64,000 nucleotides of DNA from Sipunculus nudus. Taxonomy: Eukaryota; Annelida; Sipuncula; Golfingiida; Sipunculidae. The stretch lies in NCBI GenBank assembly GCA_026874595.1, contig CM049316.1, positions 26,001,839 to 26,065,838 of the forward strand, given 5' to 3'. Shown piece after piece: positions 25,501-37,500 of this stretch. The notes beneath the pieces were generated by a model, which had not been told where the DNA came from, ran no database searches, and saw nothing but the letters and a program-made list of their open reading frames with translations. Made by a program: the position numbers and the translations under genes. Within the stretch, counting starts at the first letter, position 1, and each line of letters begins with the position of its first letter.

Positions 25501-28500
25501 TTTCTAAATAACAATACGAAAGATTGAATATAATTCGGTATATATAGAAGGCGTTGATGAAAAGTATGAAAGTTTTTTGCCCCATAAAAATGTATAATAT
25601 CAAGAAATGATCTGTCGAAAGTTTGATAACAAAGGAAACGAACAGTTTAATTTAAAACAGATACTAGTTGCTGCTATTTAAAAAAAAATGCAGTCTATAT
25701 GCGAATTTCTAAATAACAGTACGGAAGATTTAACATTATTCGGTATATGTAGAAGGCGTTGATTCAAAGTATGAATGTTTTAATGCACCATAAAAATGCA
25801 TAATATCATATAATGATCTGTGTAAAGTTTGAAAACAAAGAGAACTAGCAATTTTAACTAAAAAAGGGTTAGTATTGGAAATTCCCTTATAATGTGTTGT
25901 TAATTAATATTTGGCTATTTTGGGAATCTGGGATAAAAGTTTTACAGTTTTTTTACTTGGAGTTTGTTTAGTCATAATATCAATTGAGCAACGCCAATTA
26001 AGCGTTGCATATTTTTGCTATAAACAGTAAACATATGTCAGCACATGATATCTCATTATTGTTCACTAACTTCAAACATAAAGAATCAAAGTGTATGGAT
26101 GTACCATAATGTAATTGCCATAAAATCTCTTATAATCATTGGATGTCCAAATACCGGTTTGTTCTTAATTCTTGCAGGTTTTCCTTATACGTTAAAAAGG
26201 CTGAACTTCTTATCTTCACTTTGAATAAAGAAACCAAGATTTATTGAAGACAAAGACACTGAACAAAATGCCAAAATGCGCAGTCGTTTCCTTGAAAAAG
26301 TGCCAGGAGTTGAAAGTGGGTTCAGCATTGCAATACACCACAAAAATTATTTCTTGTACAAAAATATCAATAACAGATAAATCTGAAAAACCTGGTTCTT
26401 GAACTTAATTTACTACCTGCGGGCACCGCTGCTTGGCCCAGTCAATGGGTTTTATTTTCACTGCAACGAGGCCACTTTGGAAAAATAGCGGGATCGCTTA
26501 ACCTGTTCCTTATTCATGAAGAAATACGTATGCCCCAGAGAGGCCTATACTTTAACCTTTTAAATTATAGTGTTTTTGCAGGACGAGAAGCAGGTGATGA
26601 AAAAAGCCATAATAAATCCCTTGAAGGTCAGTAAAACCCTGGGAGGGACGAATTATCCTGCCTGCCGTATTTGACATCCTTTCCTAGAGAAGAGCATTAT
26701 AACTGATAAGAGAAGGGCCATTTTGAGGTGTGTGTGGGAGGGTGTGTGTGTTTTTATGCATACATCTATGTTGACCATAGCCTTGATCTCTATAAAGATG
26801 TGGCGTAAATTTATCATCAAGGGTGAGGGGAAACTCGCTGGCGTGGAAGGGAAATCAAAGTTATATATAAACCTTCTACAGTCTGCGTGACACTTTTCAT
26901 ATATATTACAATTAAGTATATGGTTTAAAAAAAGTTATATATGTAGTATAGATTAATCCTACACCAGCTTTAGATATATACTATATCATAGTTAACTTAA
27001 AATGAAACTGAAATCTATATTTTTTTATATATTTAATTTCCGCTATGTAAATATCATACTCTGAATAGCAGGGTGGATGATTACATTAACAATTCCCCCC
27101 TTGCTAAAAGGTAAGGGTATATACCGTATCCCCTCGTAATGACGCTTGGGGACTGAAAATTCTGATGTTTCAGGAGATATACACAGTCGGTATACCCATG
27201 ATTTCACCCTGTAACATCGGGGTTTAATGTGTACACAAAATTACCGCCCCCATTAACGGTTACGAGATACCTTGAGAAATACACGTGTCGGGGTTCGATA
27301 TTGTGCATGAATCCGGCACGAAAGTACGGCACCCAATTACTTCAAAGTACAGCGTCAAAGGTAAAGTCCCGGTGTAAAGGGGACGTGTATTTGCAATATT
27401 AAAAGGAGAATAACGCTTTCTTTTGAACCACGCCCAAATCCTAATATTATAGTAGGATTAAAAGCCATAAAGTATAGTATAGATATAATGGTATTAACAA
27501 ACAGGAATGTGTTTGTTCATTACACGCCCTACTTTTGTAATAAAATGAAAACGTTATTCCAAAAGAACATGCATACTCACGGTAAAACATTTGAATTCTC
27601 TGATCTTACCTATACTGAACGCTATTAATGTAATTTAGTGTTATATCAATTTTAATATATCATAAACAGTTCGTGTGTATAAATAACTTCGAAAATTAAC
27701 TTTATGAATGACTGAGAGGAACCATAAGATGACCATAGATGCATTGTAAACAATATATTGAGGAAGTTATTTTTTTTTTCGTAATTTTATATTTCGATTG
27801 ATCTTTGAGAAAAAAACTAATTTTAGTTCACCAAATTACAGATATAAACAAGAGTGCATTATGCTAATATCCTAAAATATATTGCGGATGTGGGCGTGGT
27901 CGCGACAAAGGTTATTCCCTTCTAAAGGGATCCGATACACAACCCATTACCACAACACTCTCTCCGCAGATACATTCCTGCCTGGACGATGTCCTCGGAG
28001 TTCTTTCCTATCGTATTTCCGTGCCCACATCAAACCCTAACCGGTTTATCCTCCCAATGATTCCACATGGACGCTGCCCAATGGGGCTACCACTTAACCC
28101 CGGATGTCGAAAGTGCGTTATCGGAATTAAGGGTACACCGCTAGTTATATCAATATAGTAATCGCTTATGGTTCATATATTGATTTTACAGAAAAGGATA
28201 TGCCGGGGTGGGCTGGTGCGCATTATGCTCCACGTGTTCACACAGCAGGTAACACATAAAACCAAAGTTTAAGAGTTATCTTACACTTTTCTTTCATCGG
28301 ATAAGGGCTATGAAGTACAGATCTATGGGATGAAAGCTTTGCAGCTAGGGAAGTGTTAAAAGACGTCGTTTTATATGCCGAGTACCAGACTATAATCACT
28401 GATTAATGGTGACAGTTAACACGGATGACAGGCTGAGCCGGCGCCAGTCTACAGCCGCGTGAGTGACGTCGTGTCGATGAGATGACCCACACGTCGGTGC

Positions 28501-31500
28501 CATCGGGCGGGCTTGATGAACTTTGCTTTACTAAGTTTGCAAGTTTTTAACCCGTGTCTGCTTGAATGAGACATAACTTATAACATTGTAAATACATTTG
28601 AATGAATTTTAGCGCAATTTTTTGGCCTTTGGAGCACGGTTCTATAGGAAGTAAGATGGTTTGATAAAATTGTCTGCGTTTTGTTAATCGTTGATACAAT
28701 ATTGTATTCAAATCTTCTTCAAACATTGCTAAAAGTATACATTATTCCGCGAAATTAACTAAGAATACTTTAGTATTTAATAAAAACTTTCGAGGAAGTA
28801 TTACATGTATTTCGTGTTTGAATGAAAAGATGTAAAAGCATGCAAATGGAATAAAGGCACATATATCGCTAAAACGGTTATAATCTAATGTAAACAATAC
28901 ATATTTCAATGATTTAAGTAATAACAAACAAATTACATGTATCTATGTTTTAACATGACATATCAAAAATAAAATATCAAATGATTGTTATAATATCCGT
29001 ATGCAGAATTTCATTGACATAAAAACCGTTATTTTTGAGAAATAACAATCTCAGTCAAGCGATATCATAAATAATCAGCAACAGTTCGAAAAACTAAATA
29101 AGCAGGTGCTAGTCAGACAGGGCTTTCATCCGTTTCACAGGCTAAGAAATCAGGTCTTTCGAGTTTGACCTTTAGGGTAGTTACAGCTGACAATGCCGAT
29201 AATGAATAATTCATGGCTTTAGAGGTGGTTACAAATGTTAACCGGTTGCATATTTTACTATTTATGATGAATTTTTGGGTTGAAGGGAAGTTTCATCTGG
29301 AGATTGAAATATGCAAAAATAACTTCGAACAAGGACACCGGTGATTACCGCTGGGCAAATTCATTTCAGTTTGAAATGAAACCAATTGTCTTTTCAAAAT
29401 GATCCCGTAACAAGAACTCGCGATGTAAATGGTTTCTACGAAACCATCGACCAACTCTGACATTTTCTAATTGGATTTCCTCAAGTTAAACACGTTACTA
29501 TAAATCACTACAAATGCGCATAATAGACATGTATATAAAGTGATAGTAATAGATAATTAGTCTTTCCAGGATACAGGTTAGTGATATATAATTAGTCTTT
29601 CGAGGAAACTGATTGATTTTGTATTGTAAATCTGGTAAACATAGCGAGTGTAACACTTTGCAAATATACCAGGTTTTTTTTAAACAGATATTAAGTAGGT
29701 GTTCTCTCCTAGAATATTAGAGTCTCTCCCAATATTTCGTCCTAAAGCCATTTGCTTATTACAGCTGTTACTATATTATGAAATCGTTGAACTATTACTT
29801 GATCCTTGTTTTCTGACGGTCTTTCATTAGATACATGTGTTAAAATTTAAAAACTTCCCGCTATCACGACCACCCGCTAACACGACCACCCGCTAATACG
29901 ATCACTTTGGCTTTTTTCGCAGGTGGTTGTCTAAGCGAGATTTCACTGTATAGACATATATGATGTCAATCATACCTGTTGCATACTGACGAATGAAGAA
30001 GTGATCTCTTTCCGGCTAAGGTTTTGAAGTTCAGCATCCAGACTGATGTCTTCTCCCGGTACATATCCAGTCCTATCCAGACGTAAAACTGATGTCACAG
30101 GTCCGGATTTACAGCAACAACACTGGACGTATTTGTCTTTCCGGGCAGCAACGCTGTCCTGAAATACAAAATTATTGATTTATTATTTCTGTATTAAGGA
30201 GGTATTATCCGTCTTAACAAAAATTAGAGTAGTTGACTTTATATTCGCGAGGCTGCTATTTCGCGGTGTATTTTTTTTCATTGTTACGCTGGGTTCTATT
30301 TTCGCGATGTCACCATACACCAATAAACACACAGCATATCTATCCTTATATCAAGTACTTATTATATTGCATATTATGTGCAATATCTTAATAACTGGAC
30401 GGGGACCAAAACGACATCGGACTATTCAGAAATACTGGTCAGATTCTTTGCAAGATCTGATATTTTTTTATTATACAAAGGGCCCACTGACAAAAAAATA
30501 TGAATTATCATTTATATCACTAATCGTTTAGACTAATCATCGACTTGCCTATTATTCAACTTTTTAAATTTTTTGCTATGATATTCTGTTCGCAAATATT
30601 TCGGAAATAGAAACCCTTGCGAACATAAAAGGGACCACAGTATTGGAGATTTCTCTTTTCCCAACTGGATTTTCTATAAAGGAGTTGGAGACAAATAAAA
30701 AAAAAAGATAAATACAGTATTCGAGATTTCTTTTTCTCAGCCGGATTGTGTATAAAGGAGTTTGAGCTTTTTGTTAACGATGACCGATAAAATAATAAGG
30801 TATACAGTATGTTAAAGATCTCTCTTGTTGTATGCAGCAGTCTTACATGTGTATGTGCAGCGCTAGCATTGTCCGTTGCTATGGCGGCATAGCCCGGCCC
30901 ACGCTCGGGTCTGACGTGTATACACAGAGGTCATGCTAGTCTGGGGCTTGCTCGCCTGGCCGAGCCGGGCCGGCCCACGTGAGAACCCTGATATGTAGAA
31001 ACACAGCGTTCGTTGTTCTAGATGTTTCCTGTCACGTGTGTATTATTGGGTTCTTTGGATTGTTCGGGAAATGGAATGTTCTCGGCTTGAGGTGAAAAGT
31101 TATAAATAAGGGGCTGTGTTTTAGAGCCGGGAGAGAGGATTAAAAAATTCCAGCGGACACAGACGAGTTTGTGGATCTTTTCTGATAATTGCGGCAGTTA
31201 TAGATTTTCTTCTAAATTTGTTACGGATCTTATATAGTCTTCATTTTGCTTTCGGAATTATAACAAGAACTTCACTTTTGGATTACAACAAATTGATGTT
31301 GTGATTGAACTGGACTGTTATTCTCTGAGAAGATTTATGTGAACTGTTTATCTAAATTGTATGCTTTAAAGGACTTGTTGTCGCTGTGACAGTGAAGGGA
31401 TCTAGGTACTGTACACTTTTTTATATACTTGTATTAATTTAGTGTTGTACTGTTGTTATACTGTGAAATTGTTTTGATTTGGTGTATTGTAATGTTAGGG

Positions 31501-34500
31501 TTGTTTTAAGAATAAATTACAATTATTTGTTAACAAATAACACTGACTTCTTTATTCATTCCCCTAGACATTTCACGTTGCCTAGTGTTACAGAACATGA
31601 ATTTTCTTTATCTCCATTACAAAATTTATGTTCGTCACGACTACGTGATCTGTTGATATTAGGTTCCTTAACAAGTAGTTGCATACAGAAGGTATACGCA
31701 GTTATGTAAAATACGGATTATCCAAAAAGTTGGTTATATGAGATCAAATCGTTTAGTTTATTTTAACTAATAAAATATTGGTTAGCCGAATAAAAATTTA
31801 CGAAGTACCGTAAACTTATGTTTATAGAATAGAAAATACACTCTGGTTCGTGGTAGCCTTAATCGTAAATCCGTATGTATCTTGCTCCGAGCTGTAAGAC
31901 TAACACAAGGCAAAAAAAAAACACACAAATAAATCAAAACCATTATTGGCATGTGTCCTTTCCTGCCAAAGTACATCACATATCACGGCGTATTTGCTTA
32001 AAAAAGACTGGTTTATACCTTTCAAGTTATTTGTCATCGTAAAAACCTCACAACTATACTTTCCGCTGGCTTAGCTGTGGGTTTTCTTAGGCAATCTCAT
32101 ATAATTAGGTCATTTATTATCTTAGCACACGCGGTATATAATTTGTTTATGGATAGTTTTATATTCATTACTTGTTCCTCCGCCACCCTTTACAATATTT
32201 TTGCATAACGACTGTAATTTTCAGTGTTGTTAATATCAATGTCCTCGTTCGATCAGTGATGTGAAAACAGTTATTAAATCGGTACAGCAAGGAGACGTTA
32301 CTCGAGTCATAAACATGTCTTATAAATAGCTAAGAGCCGGAGAGAACGCTGTCATTTCTAGGCGTAATAAAGTAATGCGGCATCTCGCCGTGATAGACAA
32401 GGTTCCGGGGACACGCCGGAAGTGAGTAGATATATAGCGGGGTTTTTACGGTAATGTCCTCCTTGAACCCGTCTATCATTGCCCTCAGGGACAAGTAGTA
32501 CGCTGATAATGAGAAAAATGATGAGAGTTTTAATGTAAACCTATTGGTACTGGTCGTTCATTACTAGCTGCTCCCCATTTGTAGCTGCCGTCAACACTGC
32601 AGCGCGTGTTCCCTAATCTTGCTTGCGCTACTCTTTATTACAAAAGGTAGAAAAAACTGCTCCGCCGATTTATGCTAAAAGCACCTATAGGTAGTAGATG
32701 GAAACGTCTTTCTAGTATGCACTGATTCTAGTGAAACAACTTTTTTTTAGTGTTTTGGTTGTGTTTGCGGAAAACCCATTTAAAGTGATATACGGCCGGT
32801 GATATTTAATAGAATAAAAAGACACTCATAAACAATGACATACGCTTCTTTTTCGTGGAAGGATGGAAAATTGTCAGAACAATAAACCTCTCACCATAGT
32901 TGCAGCATACATAACCTTTCTTATACATATGCACAATTTAATATTATCAAATGTATATAATACATCAAGCGTATGAATATATAAGAAATGTGAAAAAAAT
33001 AAAAGCATTAAACAAAATTATATTAAAAACTTTATAGATAATTTTTTTAAAGTCCTTACATTACGTTTAATTATTGTAAAGGTATTTTGTAATTTAATAA
33101 TCAACCAAATTCTCCTAATAAACTTTTTTTAACCTCTGTTGGATATCCATGTGGCATTATTTAATGTTGAAAGCAAAATTAGATATTTCATAATTATAAT
33201 CGGTAAAAAAAGTGTGAACAGTTAAAACTCTATGGATGATTATATTTGAATTTTTCATAAAATTATTTTATAATCGTTAACTAGAGCTCAGGGCTTGTGA
33301 ATAAAAGGAAAACTAGTAAAGTAAAACTTCATATACAAACTTCTATATCTACTAATTATAACTAAGCCCCTTATATTCTTTCATCTAAAATCGCCTTTAA
33401 TGCTAAAGAATACAGGCAGGTGGGTTATTGAATCATTTATCATTTTCTTGTATGACCTTTGTTAAGTGGTCCATGGTAATGCAGATTAATCAAGAATATC
33501 ATCCATTTAATTAGGTAATGTTCAAGCGATTTCCTGAATTGTGCAAACTAATCCAAAGGTAAAAAGATGAGAGATATATTTTTTTGCATGTAGCGTGTTT
33601 GAATGGCGAGATATTGTTTTGCCGTGGATGAACAGCACCTGTGCAAGAGGACCAAGTGCCTAAATGTATATTAAAATTATAAATGTTTATGGGGACTGGG
33701 GGTGAAAAACAGGCCAAAGATATTTTAGTTACTGTGGCCTATGGCAGTGACTTTTCCCGTTCGTTTAATACATATTGTTCGAGTTACCAGAACACTATCT
33801 GAAACAAGTGCCCTGTACGTGGGGGGGGGGGGGGGGGGTCACACAAATGCGGCGCCATGATTTGTTCGCCCTGCCATCCGCAGGTCCCATGGAACTGCAT
33901 GTCCAGGCTTCTGCATGAAAAAGCCATCAGATAAATACGCGGGGACCCAGCTGGGTTTATGTTTATATTACCTACCCAACCTCCCAGTAGCCCAGTCCAA
34001 CACTGAAGCTATATTTGTTTTCCTTTGTTTTCTTCTTCATATAAGAGTTAGGACAATGCCCTGTGCCGAGCACTTTTTTAATGTGAAAAAAAAATCAATA
34101 TAATTTTTCGAGACGGCGTGACCATTCACGGTGAAAAATTCAGCGGTTACCTGGTTTCCAATCAGCGGTCGGTACGTTACAGTGAATGTTGATTAAGAGA
34201 AAAAAAATCATGTTTTCTAGCAGTTTGTGATTTAATTGTTTCGTAGTTTGCACAATGGGCCAGATCGACAGATATGTGTATACTCCAAACGGACAAACTT
34301 GCTCAACAAAGCAGAGGTTAAAGAGAAAGAGATCTGAAACGACTGCAGAGTTTAAATACTGTGCAAGGGATGCAAAGATACGCAGCATATTATCGTAAAG
34401 TAGATATAATACCGTGAACCCAAGGGCGTCAATATAGGGGTATATATCTCCCCCACTTTTTTGGCAAGGGGGGGGGGGGGGGTGGTCAATGTAATTCTTG

Positions 34501-37500
34501 AAGTATAACCTTCTTCTTACATAAGGTTGTATTCATAAATTGGCGGAAATTTATAACACACAAAATAAAAAAAAGATTAATTCTAACCCTTGCATTAGAG
34601 TAAATAACTCTGGTCTAGAAGAAATATATAGACGCCCGAGCATTACACGTTGTCGGGACTTGAACCTGGCCTGCTTGAGAAACCAGATGCCTCAGGAGTC
34701 AAACACCTTCAGTGCAGTCCAGCATGCCAGCCAGCCCTAGCCCAGAACAAGGCGAGGAGGACGGTTGAACCGGCAGCTGAATCCGTCTTCACACTACATT
34801 CCTATTCATTCGCGGTTTGATCTGCATCGGTGAATCCACATTGGGAGGTTATTTCGATACGGAATTCATTAATACAATATCACCGCAGTGTGAACACGCA
34901 TATAACCAGGGGCGGATCTAGGATTCAGGAAAAGGAGGGGTCCAACCCAGGAGGAGTTATGACAAAACATTATTAAGATTAGATATTTAGTGGGTGACAT
35001 TTTATCTACCGAAAATATTGGTGAATTTTAATATAAATATAATTATGTGAGTAGTGAAACGTTGAGTTGATTTGTTGAGCTTTCTGAAGATGATGTTAGA
35101 AAATTGGTTTCTAATTCGAATTTTAAGTACTGTGATCTGGATCCCCTGCCAACAATTTCATTGAAGGAGTGTTTAGATGTAATGTTTCCAGCTATGACCC
35201 GCATCATTAATATCTCGCTGAAACAGGGTCATTTTCCAGAATGTTGGAAATGCCCTTATATTATAGACCTTTGTTTAAAAAGGTCGGATTAGATCGCGAA
35301 TTCAAGAACTATAGGCCAGTGAGCAATCTCTCATATATTTCGAAATTGGTAGAAACTGCGGCCATATACCAATATGTGCTTTACCTTCAAAGGAATGGTC
35401 AGATGCCAGGGAAGAATGCAGCCTACAGGAGAAACCATATAGTACTGAAACAATATTTTTATGTGTGCACTTGGACATTTTGAATAATATGGATGCTAAA
35501 AAGATTACGCTTTTAGTACTTCTAGATCTTAGTGCTGTTTTTGATACAATATATAAAGTTATTTTATCTTAGACTTTTCAGCATAAATTCTAAATTGGTT
35601 GGACAGTTGCTAACTGGTTTAGGGAATGTCTTACTAACCGTAACCAGCGAGTAATGATTGATTACATTTTATCAAGCAAATGTAAGATGTGTCTTGGTGT
35701 TCCCCAAGAAAGTGTAGCAGGACCAGTACTGTTTTTGTCATATTTATCTTCCCTTTATGACCTTACTCAAATGTATCTTCCGGGTGTTGGTGGTTTTGCA
35801 GATGACAATCAGTTCTATTTATCATTTAGGCCTAAAGGTGATGATGAGACCAAAAATTTAGGGGAAATGATATCCTGTGTTAGTGCAGTAAGGGAATGGA
35901 TGTTACAACATAAATTAAAAATCAATGACAATAGGACAGAAATTATATTCTTTGGAAGTAGGCAACTGCTTAGTAAACTTTCTTTGAGTGAAATAAACTC
36001 GGGTTGTATCTCGATAAAAGCAGTAAACAAAGCGCGTATGATCTTTGATGAAACCATGAGTATGAGAGAATATATAAATGCTGTATGTAGTAAAGGTTTT
36101 TATCAACTATATCGACTGAGGCAGATTAGGAAATACATTGACAATAACACTGGTTCATGCGTTTGTGACCTCACACTTGGATTATGGCAAATCGATGTTT
36201 TTCAACTTACCCAAAAAGCAAAAAAGCACTTTGCAGCGATTGCAAAATGCAGCGGCTCGTCTGATTTTGGCTAAAAGTAAATTTTATAGTGCAAAAAAGT
36301 GTTTGAAGACTCTACACTGGCTACCGAAACGTGAGCGAATAGATTTTAAAATTGCTCTTTTAGTGTATAAAAACAAATCAGAAATGTTACCAACATACCA
36401 AAGTGAATTGATAAAGGAGAAGACCAGTAAAAGAACTCTTTGATCAGATTTGAGGGAATTGCTTTACACTCCTTTAACAAACAGCGAAACTTACGGTAAG
36501 CGTGCTTTATCCTGTTTGAAATGGACTGCCCGAAGACATTAAGACAGCTGGCTCTATTGTGATTTAAAAAAAGGTTAGAAACCTTTTATTTAAGGCGAGC
36601 GTTTAGCTAGATTTATATGCATATATTTTATTTGTCATTCTCTTTTTACACCCTGTGCAATTTTTTAATGCTCTGTATCTTGCATGCACTGTGATCGTTT
36701 ATCATGTTCTAATGTTCATTCCATGTATGTATTATTGATTTGTAAACCGCTGCCGAGTATTGCATTATATGTATATGCGTCTAAATAATTTAATAAACTA
36801 CAACTATAACTATAACCTAAAATAAAGTCCCCAGGCCCGGAAAAAGGGCCACTGCTGCATGTATACGCTATAAGTGCAAACACGAGAAGTGAATCGAACG
36901 CCTTATCAAATATGGAACTGAATATGTTTTTTTTTTTTCTGGTGCAGTATGAACAAGAAGTATGACGAATAGAGTATTTGAAAAATATTCGACCTGCTTG
37001 TAATGTGAAAACGGCTAACCTAAACTACAAGGCGCACATAAACATGACTGAGCACCCCTCCACCAGTATACTGACAGAGTTGCCCTGACAATAACTCTAT
37101 GAAGGGTATCAGGTGCGCGATGTTAGATTTGTTTCAGTCACTTTCTGAAACTTTTAGGATTCTGTCCCTTAAATCCACCATAGTCAGCTCTATATGACTG
37201 TTTTTATATGTTTCCTGTAATATATATTTCGATATTCACCGCCGACTGAATAAATCAGTAATCTGAAATTAAATCAGCATATCACATTGAAATAAATAAT
37301 TATATAAGTCTTACGAAATCTAGTTACTTTTATTATGAATAAAATATCGAATGACCTGACACCGATGTTAGACCATATGTTCCCGTCTCAGTGAGTCGGT
37401 TACTATATGAGAGGTGGATTTCTGCCGAGTATTACATATTGATGCTATAATGATGTTGTGTAAAAACAAGTATTATTTTTGGTAGGCTTACTCACGGCAC

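Noticed and set aside
30175-30531. 118-codon plus frame
   Set aside because: It runs through the TTCGCGA foldback repeat and has no recognisable domain or plausible splice context.
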